Shown here piece after piece: positions 8,123-15,363 of a DNA stretch of 64,000 bases (the first letter of the stretch is position 1; each line of letters opens with the position of its first letter). The translations under genes were made by a program, and so were the position numbers. This stretch comes from Chloroflexota bacterium. GTDB lineage: Bacteria > Chloroflexota > Anaerolineae > Anaerolineales > Villigracilaceae. The stretch spans positions 74,408 to 138,407 of the forward strand of contig JAJYLQ010000006.1 in NCBI GenBank assembly GCA_021787595.1, read 5' to 3'. The notes below the pieces were generated by a model. That model made no database searches. It saw nothing but the letters and a program-made list of their open reading frames with translations, and was not told the origin of the DNA.

Positions 8123-8638
8123 ATGTATACGCTTGCTCCAGACGAAAAAGCGACCGCCGTGATGGTCTATTCACGCGCCAAGTTGATTCATGGCGATCTG
8201 GTGACAAAGAATAACCTGCGCGTCAACATCTGGCTGCGAACGCAAGGCGTACCCAACTACATCCATTTGCTGAAAACGCAGGTGCTGTTTTTGGATGGCG
8301 CTTCGCCCAAATCGCTGGCCTACAATGAATATTTCTTTCCGACCGAGCGGATCATCGCGTTCCATCTTGCGCCGCCCAACTCCGAGCCGCTGGATTACGA
8401 CCCCGATGAAGCCAACCGCGCGATGATGGAGGTCAACATGTTCCTGGGCGCGTTCTTGTTGAAGGGCAAGCTCCGTGTTTCCACGCACACAGACTTCGCT
8501 ACCAGCATCGAAGTGTCACACATGAACTGGCTCTCGGTCTACGATGCGGAGATCAATAATTTGCTCGTGCCGCAAATGCCAGCCATTCGTGTGTCCATGC
8601 TGCTGGTTGACCCGCGGCAGGTCAGCTTTGGCTTGTAG
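8123..8638 (+). CDS. Conserved hypothetical cytosolic protein
   Basis: 171 residues, starting MYTLAPDEKATAVMVYSR. It has no signal peptide or membrane segment. The composition suggests a mixed alpha/beta fold with two related halves, each having a hydrophobic strand followed by a short conserved segment (YIHLLKTQVLFLDGA and the later NLLVPQMPAIRVS). I do not recognise a family with certainty. The start is fixed by the promoter and by GGAGAG six bases before the ATG. Divergent from recJ. Confidence 0.75.
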   Translation: MYTLAPDEKATAVMVYSRAKLIHGDLVTKNNLRVNIWLRTQGVPNYIHLLKTQVLFLDGASPKSLAYNEYFFPTERIIAFHLAPPNSEPLDYDPDEANRAMMEVNMFLGAFLLKGKLRVSTHTDFATSIEVSHMNWLSVYDAEINNLLVPQMPAIRVSMLLVDPRQVSFGL

Positions 8639-8677
8639 CTGCAATTCCCCTAAACTTCCTGATATTGAGGTTTGAAA

Positions 8678-9325
8678 ATGAACTTTACAAAAAGAGGCAT
8701 TGACCTTTTACTGGTGCTGATTTTGCTTGCGGCGAGCGGCGTAGTCGTTTATTTTGGAGTGAGCAATGGGAGCGGACTTGAAACGCCGCTTCCCGCTTCG
8801 ACTTCGACGCCGACATCCACAATCGTTTCGACCGCCACGATTACTTTTACACCGACTGAAACGCTCACGCCGACCCTGATTCCGGCCTCGGCGGCCATTC
8901 CAACTCAGACACCAACTCTCACCCCGATTCCTACACTGACACTGACTCCCTCGCCCACGCTGACTGCTTCGCGAACACCCGCGCCGACTGCCGGCGCCAC
9001 ATCCACAGGCGACCCGGTATCGCCGCTCAGCCAGGAAATCAAGGATGGAATCGGACGCGGAAACCAGATCGTCAAGGCCATCGAGGCGTACCACGCGGCG
9101 GCAGGAAAGTTTCCTTCGAAGCTCACAGACCTGATGCCCAATTACCTGACGGCGATTCCGCTTACTTCCACCGGGCAATCCTATTTCTATCGCTTGTTCG
9201 ATCCGGCGAGTCCGATGGCGTCCGAGGTCTATTGGCTGGAATTCAGGGCAGTGGATCAGGATCATGTAGTCTGCCTATACATGCGCCGGATAGATTATTG
9301 GGACTGCGACTATGACAGTCCGTGA
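8678..9325 (+). CDS. Membrane-anchored protein with Thr/Pro linker and extracytoplasmic domain
   Basis: 215 residues. A single N-terminal helix (about residues 8-28) anchors the protein. Residues about 35-110 are a low-complexity spacer of Thr, Pro and Ser (repeats such as TPTLTPIPTLTLTP), the kind of cell-wall spacer common in Anaerolineae. The C-terminal 100 residues form a compact domain that starts QEIKDGIGRGNQIVKAIEAY and resembles the pilin-like processing of small secreted domains (a helix followed by GKFPSKLTDLMPNYL). The ATG at 8678 follows GAGG; a TTG two codons earlier is less likely. Function unknown. Confidence 0.75.
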   Translation: MNFTKRGIDLLLVLILLAASGVVVYFGVSNGSGLETPLPASTSTPTSTIVSTATITFTPTETLTPTLIPASAAIPTQTPTLTPIPTLTLTPSPTLTASRTPAPTAGATSTGDPVSPLSQEIKDGIGRGNQIVKAIEAYHAAAGKFPSKLTDLMPNYLTAIPLTSTGQSYFYRLFDPASPMASEVYWLEFRAVDQDHVVCLYMRRIDYWDCDYDSP

Positions 9326-9360
9326 TCTGATTCTGGTGTCATAACAGCAAGGAGGCCAAC

Positions 9361-9906
9361 ATGGATACAAAATACAAAAAGCTCATTGTCCTGTTGTGGT
9401 TCGCGCTGGCGCTCACGCCATTTCGTTCGGTCGCTGCGGACACAGGGCCCAAACCGACGATGGATTTTACCTTCGTGCAGGGAATTCCCGGCCAGCCGGT
9501 GAGCATCCTTTCCGGCACGCTGTTCGAATGCGAACAGTCTGATTGTTCGGATGCGAAGCCGCTGGTTACGGCCGGCCCCCAACATTTCAGTTGTGATGCG
9601 GCCGCGTGCAGCGCGTTGGCTTACGGTTTCAGCCCCTACCACCGGCTGGAGATCCAGTTCTCGGACGGGAAGACGCGGCAGAGCAACATTTTCCAAACAG
9701 CTGGATTCAACTCGATCTATAAAGTCACGATCCGCCCGGACGATCTGCTGGTGGAGTCCCAATTCAATCCGGGCAATCTCCTGCCAACAAATTATCTTCC
9801 AGCCAACGTCGTCCTTCTGCTTTGTGCCTGCTTGTTGTGCCTGGTTGTGGTCGTCGTTATTGTTATCGTGGTCGTGGTTTCGAGGCGCAGATCCAAAAAT
9901 CAGTGA
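9361..9906 (+). CDS. Type I membrane protein of unknown function
   Basis: 181 residues: a cleavable-looking signal peptide (residues 1-26, ending FRSVAAD), an extracytoplasmic domain of about 115 residues with four cysteines in two close pairs (ECEQSDC and CDAAAC), and a strongly hydrophobic helix near the C-terminus (VVVVVIVIVVVV) ended by SRRRSKNQ. The cysteine pairs suggest disulfides. The ATG follows AAGGAGG. The stop overlaps the next gene. Confidence 0.75.
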   Translation: MDTKYKKLIVLLWFALALTPFRSVAADTGPKPTMDFTFVQGIPGQPVSILSGTLFECEQSDCSDAKPLVTAGPQHFSCDAAACSALAYGFSPYHRLEIQFSDGKTRQSNIFQTAGFNSIYKVTIRPDDLLVESQFNPGNLLPTNYLPANVVLLLCACLLCLVVVVVIVIVVVVSRRRSKNQ

Positions 9907-10229
9907 CCGGCAGCCTGCCAACGACCATCATCGTGGAGGGATTGGTCGTCGTTGCCTACGCGTTATGGAAGCGAAAGCCTGTTGGAAGGATCCTGCTTGC
10001 AAGCATCCTTGTCAATATCCTGACACAATCCATACTTTGGGTTGTGTTGAACTTGTTTTTCGCCCGCTATTTGAGCGCGCTGCTGATCTCCGAGTTCTTT
10101 ATCTGGTTGATCGAAAGCGCATTCCTGCGATTCTTTCCTGGCACTCAGCTTGGATGGAAAGAATCCATTCTGTTGAGCCTCGTCATGAATCTTTCCAGTT
10201 TTGGCTTGGGTTGGTTTTTACCGGTGTAA
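9903..10229 (+). CDS. Small polytopic membrane protein
   Basis: 108 residues with a GTG start that overlaps the preceding stop (GTGA). It begins VTGSLPTTIIVEGLVVV and has three to four hydrophobic helices with few charges (KRK near residue 25). It is probably translated with the preceding protein and may partner it in the membrane. The longer frame from 9822 would run inside the preceding gene and is not preferred. No family recognised. Confidence 0.65.
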   Translation: MTGSLPTTIIVEGLVVVAYALWKRKPVGRILLASILVNILTQSILWVVLNLFFARYLSALLISEFFIWLIESAFLRFFPGTQLGWKESILLSLVMNLSSFGLGWFLPV

Positions 10230-10248
10230 GCACGGTTCGAATACCATT

Positions 10249-10779
10249 TCAGATAGTTCGCGCCATTAGCAATTCATCGTACATCCTGCTATTCGCATAA
10301 ATTGCCTGTGGCTCTGTGCCGTAGGTTGTGAATCCACAGCGGGTATAACATCGGATCGCGGAGGTGTTGGCAGTATTGACTCCCAGCTTGACGATTCGTA
10401 TCTTATGCAGTCGCGCCCACACGATGCAAGCCGCGATCATTTCATCGGCAATTCGCAAGCCGCGCCATTCTGATTTGACGTAGACTCCCACAATGGTTCC
10501 ACTGTGTTTTGTCTTTGGCGAATCGCCTCGATAAATTCCGCATGTTCCAACCAAGCTGTCATTGCAGTCAGCAAAATAAATCATACGCTCATCCTCAAGC
10601 GAATGCAGTCTCTCTGTCCAGTAAGTCATGGGCTGCTTATCGTATATGGCGAAATCCGCGCTGAAGGCTTCGGGGTGATTGTGCAGCGCTTCCAAACGTA
10701 GTTCACGATACGCTTGCGCATCGCTTTCCTGGCCTTGACGGATGATGATTCCGCGCGGAGTTGTTATGATTTTGTTCAT
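10249..10779 (-). CDS. GNAT acetyltransferase, in frame with a broken PIN-domain gene
   Basis: 176 residues from the ATG at 10779. The GNAT fold is clear: IIIRQGQESDAQAYRELR at the start, VGVYVKSEWRGLRIADEM as the acetyl-CoA loop (a variant of Q/RxxGxG/A), and NTSAIRCYTRCGF as the last conserved motif. The family moves acetyl groups from acetyl-CoA to amines. The frame continues upstream without a stop into the C-terminal half of a VapC toxin (to 10926), so the two are physically fused. The ATG at 10779 has no Shine-Dalgarno sequence, so translation may depend on the upstream PIN frame. Whether it is still expressed is uncertain. Confidence 0.75.
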   Translation of the reverse strand: MNKIITTPRGIIIRQGQESDAQAYRELRLEALHNHPEAFSADFAIYDKQPMTYWTERLHSLEDERMIYFADCNDSLVGTCGIYRGDSPKTKHSGTIVGVYVKSEWRGLRIADEMIAACIVWARLHKIRIVKLGVNTANTSAIRCYTRCGFTTYGTEPQAIYANSRMYDELLMARTI

Positions 10780-11123
10780 TGGATAATGTTTGATATTTCT
10801 TGTAATGAGTTCAGCGTCCGCCGCAAAAGCCGTTGCGGCGATCAACGCATCAGCGAGCTCGATATGTTTTGTGGCGCGATATGTATTTAAATATTCCCCG
10901 GCTTTGCGCGCAATTTCCTCATCCACATCCAGAATTACAAATAGGTTGAATAGCTTTTCGGTGCGTCCTCATTCGCCCACACGCATCCCCGCCAGAATTT
11001 CCGTGAGGCTGATGACTGACATCGCCAATGTTTCACCTTCGACGAGCGTTGGGTAAAGTATTCCAGCTTCTCTTCATGATCATGAAAATGGTCAATGGCA
11101 ATGTCAGTGTCGATCAGTCTCAT
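10777..11123 (-). pseudogene. vapC: VapC-type PIN-domain toxin, frameshifted and interrupted
   Basis: The start MRLIDTDIAIDHFHDHEEKL is a normal VapC N-terminus with the first catalytic aspartates. Near 11050 the frame shifts: the continuation TLVEGETLAMSVISLTEIL is in another frame. That frame then meets a TGA near 10968 before resuming with RTEKLFNLFVILDVDEEI and ending ADALIAATAFAADAELITRN, with the remaining acidic residues. So there are two lesions, and the 3' end has also lost its stop and reads into a GNAT gene. The ATGA overlap with the upstream antitoxin is intact. Confidence 0.8.
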
Positions 11124-11383
11124 TTCGACTTTCTCAATTTTTCAACCCGATAACCTTTTCTGATCTCGCGCACATATTTGACGCTCTTGGCTGGAACATC
11201 AGTCCGGTCTGACCACATACCAAAACTTTCCATCAGCGCGGCGCGTACTTTTTCAACAGGCGTGATGACTAAACGTCCCTGCTTGTCAATCGTTATCGCA
11301 ACTTTTTGTCCAACGGGCAATGCTTTGCGATACTCGTCAGGGATGTTCAGCGTGTATTTGGAAGTAATTCGAGTGACTACCAT
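11120..11383 (-). CDS. AbrB/SpoVT-type antitoxin of the broken VapBC pair
   Basis: 87 residues. The N-terminal swapped-hairpin domain is visible as VTRITSKYTLNIPDEYRKAL followed by VGQKVAITIDKQGRLVITP, and the charged C-terminus would bind the toxin. It would repress its own operon. GGAGG lies five bases before the ATG at 11383; a GTG one codon earlier is too close. It overlaps vapC by ATGA. The toxin is broken, so the antitoxin is now an orphan. Confidence 0.85.
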   Translation of the reverse strand: MVVTRITSKYTLNIPDEYRKALPVGQKVAITIDKQGRLVITPVEKVRAALMESFGMWSDRTDVPAKSVKYVREIRKGYRVEKLRKSK

Positions 11384-11399
11384 CACAGCCTCCAGAGCT

Positions 11400-11405
11400 A
11401 TTATA
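11400..11405 (-). promoter_or_regulatory. -10 box (TATAAT) of the vapBC remnant
   Basis: TGTATAAT on the minus strand, 16 bases before the antitoxin ATG and just upstream of its GGAGG site. Confidence 0.5.
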
Positions 11406-11432
11406 CAACATCACTGAGTTGCAAATCTCGCA

Positions 11433-11483
11433 TATAATCAGCCCGATGTTTGAATTTCAAATCACTTCCAAGAACAATCGCAC
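11433..11483 (+). pseudogene. Truncated duplicate of the tgt promoter and first codons
   Basis: This 51-base stretch matches 12104-12154 at 45 positions and includes the TATAAT box, the ATG (11446) and the codons for MFEFQITSKNNRT, almost identical to the Tgt start MFEFQITAKNNRA. The similarity stops abruptly and MazF-type toxin sequence follows. It is a vestige of a tgt 5' end left on the far side of the toxin-antitoxin pair. Confidence 0.85.
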
Positions 11484-11492
11484 CCAATATTG

Positions 11493-11825
11493 TTACGATC
11501 CCAGGGTGTGCTTGAGCGCTGTGTCCACTTCCTCCATTGGGATTTTTCCAATCACGCGGTCTATCGCAATCTCTGAAATGGTGGCGAGATTATCAGTCAT
11601 CACTACTGAGTCGGTCAGCAAGCCCGACGTCTTTCCAGCAGGCGAATCCAATTTAATCAATACGCGGCTTGTAATCATCGCGACGACGATTTGCGGCAAG
11701 CCGCTTTCAAGGTTGTCCGTTTGAACGATCAAGGCGGGACGGGGTTTGGCGGTTCTCAAATCTGAATGCGGGAATAGCACCAAAACCACATCGCCGCGTT
11801 TAAGTCCGCGTGTTGTAGTTGTCAT
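11493..11825 (-). CDS. MazF/PemK-type endoribonuclease toxin
   Basis: 110 residues. The PemK fold signature is present: RGLKRGDVVLVLFPHSD at the start, then AKPRPALIVQTD, VVAMITSR and the last helix AIDRVIGKIP. These toxins cleave mRNA at short sequence motifs. The ATG at 11825 is preferred to a GTG two codons upstream. The 5' end overlaps the antitoxin gene by 26 bases, as is usual for such pairs. The gene appears intact, unlike the other two toxin genes in the window. Confidence 0.9.
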   Translation of the reverse strand: MTTTTRGLKRGDVVLVLFPHSDLRTAKPRPALIVQTDNLESGLPQIVVAMITSRVLIKLDSPAGKTSGLLTDSVVMTDNLATISEIAIDRVIGKIPMEEVDTALKHTLGS

Positions 11826-12042
11826 AGACACTCATTTCAGGACTATCCCACTCTTCTGTAAAGGCAGCGAGTTGCGCGCGTAAATCGCCTGCTTGCTCTT
11901 CGCTAATGCCGCGTGTGCGCAAGTCAATTCCTTCGACGCCAAGAAAGGTAACAATCACGGGGGTTTCATCAGGAATGTCAGAAGGATTGTTGTTCAGAAC
12001 AATCTTTCCCTTGCGATAGACTCCTTGTAAAGTGGTTAACAT
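11800..12042 (-). CDS. Antitoxin of the MazF-type pair
   Basis: 80 residues. The N-terminal part, MLTTLQGVYRKGKIVLNN, resembles the short beta-hairpin proteins of the AF2212/DUF104-like antitoxin group, and the acidic C-terminal half (EEQAGDLRAQ, EEWDSPEM) would wrap the toxin. AAGGAG precedes the ATG by six bases, and a TATAAT box lies at 12066-12071. The pair is divergent from tgt and shares a short control region with it. Confidence 0.8.
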   Translation of the reverse strand: MLTTLQGVYRKGKIVLNNNPSDIPDETPVIVTFLGVEGIDLRTRGISEEQAGDLRAQLAAFTEEWDSPEMSVYDNYNTRT

Positions 12043-12065
12043 ATTTTGCTCCTTGCTCTCGTAAA

Positions 12066-12071
12066 ATTATA
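12066..12071 (-). promoter_or_regulatory. -10 box (TATAAT) of the MazF-type operon
   Basis: TATAAT on the minus strand, 23 bases before the antitoxin ATG. It faces the tgt promoter about 35 bases away. Confidence 0.5.
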
Positions 12072-12103
12072 ACTCATCTTGAATACAACAAAGTGATGAC
12101 GTG

Positions 12104-12109
12104 TATAAT
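12104..12109 (+). promoter_or_regulatory. -10 box (TATAAT) of tgt, apparently leaderless
   Basis: TGTATAAT ends seven bases before the tgt ATG at 12117, so transcription should start at or next to the A of the start codon. TTGAAT at 12079 is a possible weak -35 element. There is no room for a ribosome-binding site. Confidence 0.6.
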
Positions 12110-12116
12110 CAGCCCG

Positions 12117-13241
12117 ATGTTTGAATTCCAAATCACGGCTAAAAACAATCGCGCTCGCACGGGCATCTTCACCACGCCGCACGGCGATCTGCTCACGCCG
12201 GTCTTTGCGCCGGTCGGCACGCAAGCCACGGTCAAGACGCTCACGCCCGAGCACCTCAAAGACATCAACGCCACGCTGGTGCTGGGCAACACCTACCATC
12301 TCTATCTGCGTCCCGGCGATGAACTTGTCCGCGACATGGGCGGCTTGCACAACTTCATGGGATGGCATCGTCCCCTGCTGACCGATTCGGGCGGCTTCCA
12401 AGTTTTTTCTTTGGCGCAGACGCGCAAAATTGACGATGATGGCGTGACCTTCAAGAGTCACATTGACGGGACGATGCATCGCTTCACGCCCGAAAAGTCC
12501 ATCGCCATTCAGGAGAATCTCGGCGCGGATATTATCATGGCATTCGATGAATGTTCTGATCCGAATAATCATAAGTACACAAAACTTGCGATGGATCGGA
12601 CGCATCGTTGGGCGGAACGTTGTCTCAAAGCGAAGACGCGCGACGATCAAGCATTATTCGGCATCATTCAAGGCGGCGTTCAAGCGGACCTGCGAGCGGA
12701 GTCCGCTAAATTTATTGCCTCTCTCGATACCCCCGGCATTGCCATCGGCGGACTCTCCGTCGGCGAGACCAAAGACGAAATGCACGCCATGCTCGATGTG
12801 ATGTATCCGCTTTTGCCTGAAAACAAGCCGCGTTATCTGATGGGCGTCGGTACGCCAGAAGATTTGATCAACGGCGTTTTGCGCGGCATTGACATCTTCG
12901 ATTGCGTCTTGCCGACTCGTTTGGCGCGTCATCATTCTGCGTTTGTGCAAGAAGGACGACTCAACCTAATGAATGCTTCCTTCGCCCGCAATGAACATCC
13001 AATTGACGAAACCTGTGATTGTTACACTTGTCAAACGTTCACACGCGGATACATCCGTCATCTTATTGTGGCAAAGGAGTTGTTAGCGGGAACACTTATC
13101 TCTATTCACAACCTGCGGGCGTTGATAAGGTTGATGGAATCCATTCGGAGTTACATTGCTGATGGTTCGTTTGAATCGCGCGCTCCCGAATTATTGAAGC
13201 AATGGCATGGTAATGCGGAAAGAAAGTTGGTTCATGGATAA
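12117..13241 (+). CDS. tgt: tRNA-guanine transglycosylase
   Basis: 374 residues, normal length. It exchanges guanine-34 of tRNAs with GUN anticodons for the queuine precursor preQ1. Visible motifs: LLTDSGGFQVFSLA (base-binding), GGLSVGE, the catalytic aspartate in FDCVLPTRLA, and the zinc site CDCYTCQTF with the later histidine. A longer frame from 12093 exists, but MFEFQITAKNN at 12117 is the family start and the promoter position supports it. The last codons (VHG, stop) lie within the heptamer repeat that flanks the next gene, so the repeat array reaches into the coding end. Confidence 0.97.
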   Translation: MFEFQITAKNNRARTGIFTTPHGDLLTPVFAPVGTQATVKTLTPEHLKDINATLVLGNTYHLYLRPGDELVRDMGGLHNFMGWHRPLLTDSGGFQVFSLAQTRKIDDDGVTFKSHIDGTMHRFTPEKSIAIQENLGADIIMAFDECSDPNNHKYTKLAMDRTHRWAERCLKAKTRDDQALFGIIQGGVQADLRAESAKFIASLDTPGIAIGGLSVGETKDEMHAMLDVMYPLLPENKPRYLMGVGTPEDLINGVLRGIDIFDCVLPTRLARHHSAFVQEGRLNLMNASFARNEHPIDETCDCYTCQTFTRGYIRHLIVAKELLAGTLISIHNLRALIRLMESIRSYIADGSFESRAPELLKQWHGNAERKLVHG

Positions 13242-13279
13242 TGGATAATGGATCATGGATCATGGGCAATGGATCATGG
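13233..13279 (+). repeat. Tandem 7-nt repeats, left border of four-helix-bundle cassette
   Basis: Six consecutive units of the form ATGGATA or ATGGATC (one ATGGGCA), beginning in the last codons of tgt and ending 8 bases before the cassette ATG. The same units occur in inverted orientation at 13742-13792. Confidence 0.85.
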
Positions 13280-13287
13280 AGGTTTGC

Positions 13288-13749
13288 ATGACGGTAATGA
13301 ATTTGGATAAATTGGAAGTATGGATGAGGGCTAAGGATTTTGCAGTAGCGATTTATAAAGAAGCTGTTCCTCATTTGCCCGCCAGCGAAAAATACAATCT
13401 CATTGATCAACTGAAACGCGCGGCATCCAGTATCCCAGCAAATATTGCTGAGGGTCATGGGCGTTACCATTTTCTTGATAACGTTCGTTTTTGTTACATC
13501 GCGCGCGGTTCTTTGACCGAAGTGCAAAGTCATTTGTCCTTGGCTAAAGAATTAGGCTATTTGCCAGACGATGTTTTTCAACGGCTGACTCTCCGCGCTG
13601 AGTCCATCGGGAAACAGCTCAATAACTATATTGCCTATCTCAAACGCTCAAAACAAGGCGAAAAGGAATTTCCAGCCGGATATACTGTTCGCGAAGAGCC
13701 ATTGACATACATTCTTGATGATCCCGATCAAGACTCCAACAACCATTAA
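13288..13749 (+). CDS. Four-helix-bundle protein (23S rRNA intervening-sequence family)
   Basis: 153 residues. The family signature is clear: KLEVWMRAKDFAVAIYK at the start, then the hallmark SSIPANIAEGHGRY, then a helix with GSLTEVQSHL. The family is encoded within intervening sequences of some 23S rRNA genes and is related to the accessory Avd protein of diversity-generating retroelements; its biochemical role is unknown. GGAGG lies five bases before the ATG. The gene is enclosed by inverted 7-nt repeat arrays, and a second member at 35414-35839 has the same arrangement, so this looks like a small mobile or once-mobile cassette. Confidence 0.9.
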   Translation: MTVMNLDKLEVWMRAKDFAVAIYKEAVPHLPASEKYNLIDQLKRAASSIPANIAEGHGRYHFLDNVRFCYIARGSLTEVQSHLSLAKELGYLPDDVFQRLTLRAESIGKQLNNYIAYLKRSKQGEKEFPAGYTVREEPLTYILDDPDQDSNNH

Positions 13750-13792
13750 CCATGATCCATTAACCATCATCCATTAACCATCATCCATTAAC
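13742..13792 (-). repeat. Tandem 7-nt repeats, right border of four-helix-bundle cassette
   Basis: Read on the minus strand: units ATGGTTA, ATGGATG and ATGGATC alternating for six to seven repeats. They are the inverse of the left array. The array includes the end of the cassette gene and lies 57 bases before uppP. Confidence 0.85.
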
Positions 13793-13848
13793 CACCTGGT
13801 ATCATTGCCCTAATAACCTATTTCATTCAACTAAAGGATTATCAAACT

Positions 13849-14652
13849 ATGAACCTCTTCTATGCTCTTTTGCTCGGCATCATCGAAGGTCTGACTGAAT
13901 TCATCCCGGTCTCGTCCACAGCTCACATGCTGATCGTCCAGAGAATTTTCAACATCCCTTCTGATGCCGGCATGTTCGCCTTTCTTGTGCTTGTCCAGCT
14001 TGGCCCGCTTGCGGCGCTCCTCGTTTACTTTTGGAAGGATTATTGGTCACTGATCAAAGCCTTCTTTGCCAGGCCGTTTTCCACGCAGGAAAATAAAATG
14101 GCCTGGTACATCATCATTGCCACGATCCCTGCCGGGCTTGCCGGTCTGTTTTTAAAGGATGTTGTCCAGGGACTGTTTCAAAATCCTTTACTGGAAGCCG
14201 CCATACGGTTGTTTACCGCAGCGATTTTGCTGTTCCTGGCCGAATGGCTTGGCAAGCGGGCACGTGGCCTTGATTCAATGACCTGGCTTGACAGCCTCGT
14301 TATTGGCTTGTTTCAAGTGTTGGCCGTCTTCCCAGGCTCGTCACGTTCTGGCTCGACCATCCCCGGCGGCATGATCCGCAACTTCGACCGACCGTCCGCG
14401 ACGCGCTTCGCGTTCCTGATGGCGGCCCCAATTATGCTGGCAGCGGGCGCATACGAATCGTTATCCATCCTCAAGTCGCACATCCTGCATACGATCCTTG
14501 CTCCGTTGGCGGTTGGATTTGTCTTCGCCGCGGTCATCGGCTGGTTTTCCATCCGCTGGTTGATCAATTATGTAAGCAGGCATTCGCTTTACTCATTCGC
14601 CGCCTATTGCGCGATTGTCGCGGCTTTATGTTTGATCTTTCTCTTCGTTTAA
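13849..14652 (+). CDS. uppP: Undecaprenyl-diphosphatase
   Basis: 267 residues, normal BacA/UppP length. It removes a phosphate from undecaprenyl diphosphate so that the lipid carrier for peptidoglycan and glycans can be reused. Motifs: GIIEGLTEFIPVSSTAH (first conserved glutamate-rich loop), and PGSSRSGSTIPGG (second). About eight membrane helices. AAAGGA precedes the ATG. The active site faces the outer side of the membrane. It supplies the same lipid carrier used by the polysaccharide genes at the left end, though it is not linked to them. Confidence 0.96.
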   Translation: MNLFYALLLGIIEGLTEFIPVSSTAHMLIVQRIFNIPSDAGMFAFLVLVQLGPLAALLVYFWKDYWSLIKAFFARPFSTQENKMAWYIIIATIPAGLAGLFLKDVVQGLFQNPLLEAAIRLFTAAILLFLAEWLGKRARGLDSMTWLDSLVIGLFQVLAVFPGSSRSGSTIPGGMIRNFDRPSATRFAFLMAAPIMLAAGAYESLSILKSHILHTILAPLAVGFVFAAVIGWFSIRWLINYVSRHSLYSFAAYCAIVAALCLIFLFV

Positions 14653-14676
14653 GTTTTGAATATCTTTGAGATTTAC

Positions 14677-15354
14677 ATGAGCAAAGATCAGCGGCGTCTC
14701 ATCCTCCGAAGTCTTTGCTCGCTGACCGCCATTTTCCTGGCCGCCTGCGGGACGAATTCTCCGCAGGCAGTGTCACAGGTCGTGAAAGTGCATGCCACTT
14801 CGGCCGCGTCACCGTGGCTGAAAAATGTTTATGACTGCGCGCCGTCATCTGCTGCAGTAAGTTTGTCAGACCCGGCATCTGCGGATATTTCAATCCGGCT
14901 TAGCCAGCCTGCCGGTTTGAACACGCCTGCTTTTCAAATTGGCAGTGACGAGATTTTAGTTGTGGTCAACCCGCAAGCGGGCGTGAGTACTTTATCGGCC
15001 AGCCAGGTACGCGATTTGTTTGCGGGGCAGATCACATCGTGGAAAGATGCGGGCGGCGGCAACGTCCCGGTTCAAGTCTGGGTTTTCGATTCGGGCGAAG
15101 ATATTCAGCAGGTCTTCGATCAAGTTGACATGGCGGGCCGGTTGGTGACGTCGCAGGCGCGGCTGGCCGTCAGCGCGCAGAACATGGCGGATGCAATTGG
15201 AAACAATCCTGGTTCGATTGGCATCCTGACACGTCGCTTGAAAACCAATAACACGCAGGAAGTCTTTGGCGGTGTGTCTGTGCCGGTGCTGGCGATTACA
15301 AAATCCGAGCCGCAGGGAGCGGTGAAACAATTGATTGCTTGCCTGCAAAAATAA
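14677..15354 (+). CDS. PstS-like substrate-binding lipoprotein
   Basis: 225 residues. A lipoprotein signal ends in AIFLAACGTNS, so the protein is anchored outside by a lipidated cysteine. The remainder matches the PBP-like family related to PstS: a segment DEILVVVNPQAGVSTLSASQVRDLFAG followed by ITSWKDAGGG (given here in parts) is the classic phosphate-binding hinge, and NPGSIGILTRR follows. Such proteins bind phosphate or another oxyanion. No transporter genes follow, so it may act in sensing or be served by a transporter elsewhere. A TTG start at 14656 is possible but the ATG at 14677 begins the signal peptide. Confidence 0.8.
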   Translation: MSKDQRRLILRSLCSLTAIFLAACGTNSPQAVSQVVKVHATSAASPWLKNVYDCAPSSAAVSLSDPASADISIRLSQPAGLNTPAFQIGSDEILVVVNPQAGVSTLSASQVRDLFAGQITSWKDAGGGNVPVQVWVFDSGEDIQQVFDQVDMAGRLVTSQARLAVSAQNMADAIGNNPGSIGILTRRLKTNNTQEVFGGVSVPVLAITKSEPQGAVKQLIACLQK

Positions 15355-15363
15355 TGTAAGCCA

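Noticed and set aside
8780-9000. Minisatellite
   Set aside because: The period is irregular; it is codon-level Thr/Pro low complexity within a gene.
8708-9265. 185-codon minus-strand ORF
   Set aside because: Antisense to the Thr/Pro spacer; its Arg/Gly/Cys richness is the mirror of Thr/Pro codons.
9310-9921. 203-codon minus-strand ORF
   Set aside because: Antisense to the signal-peptide membrane protein at 9361, which has proper signals.
13233-13792. CRISPR array
   Set aside because: The units are 7 bases with no spacers; they are tandem repeats.
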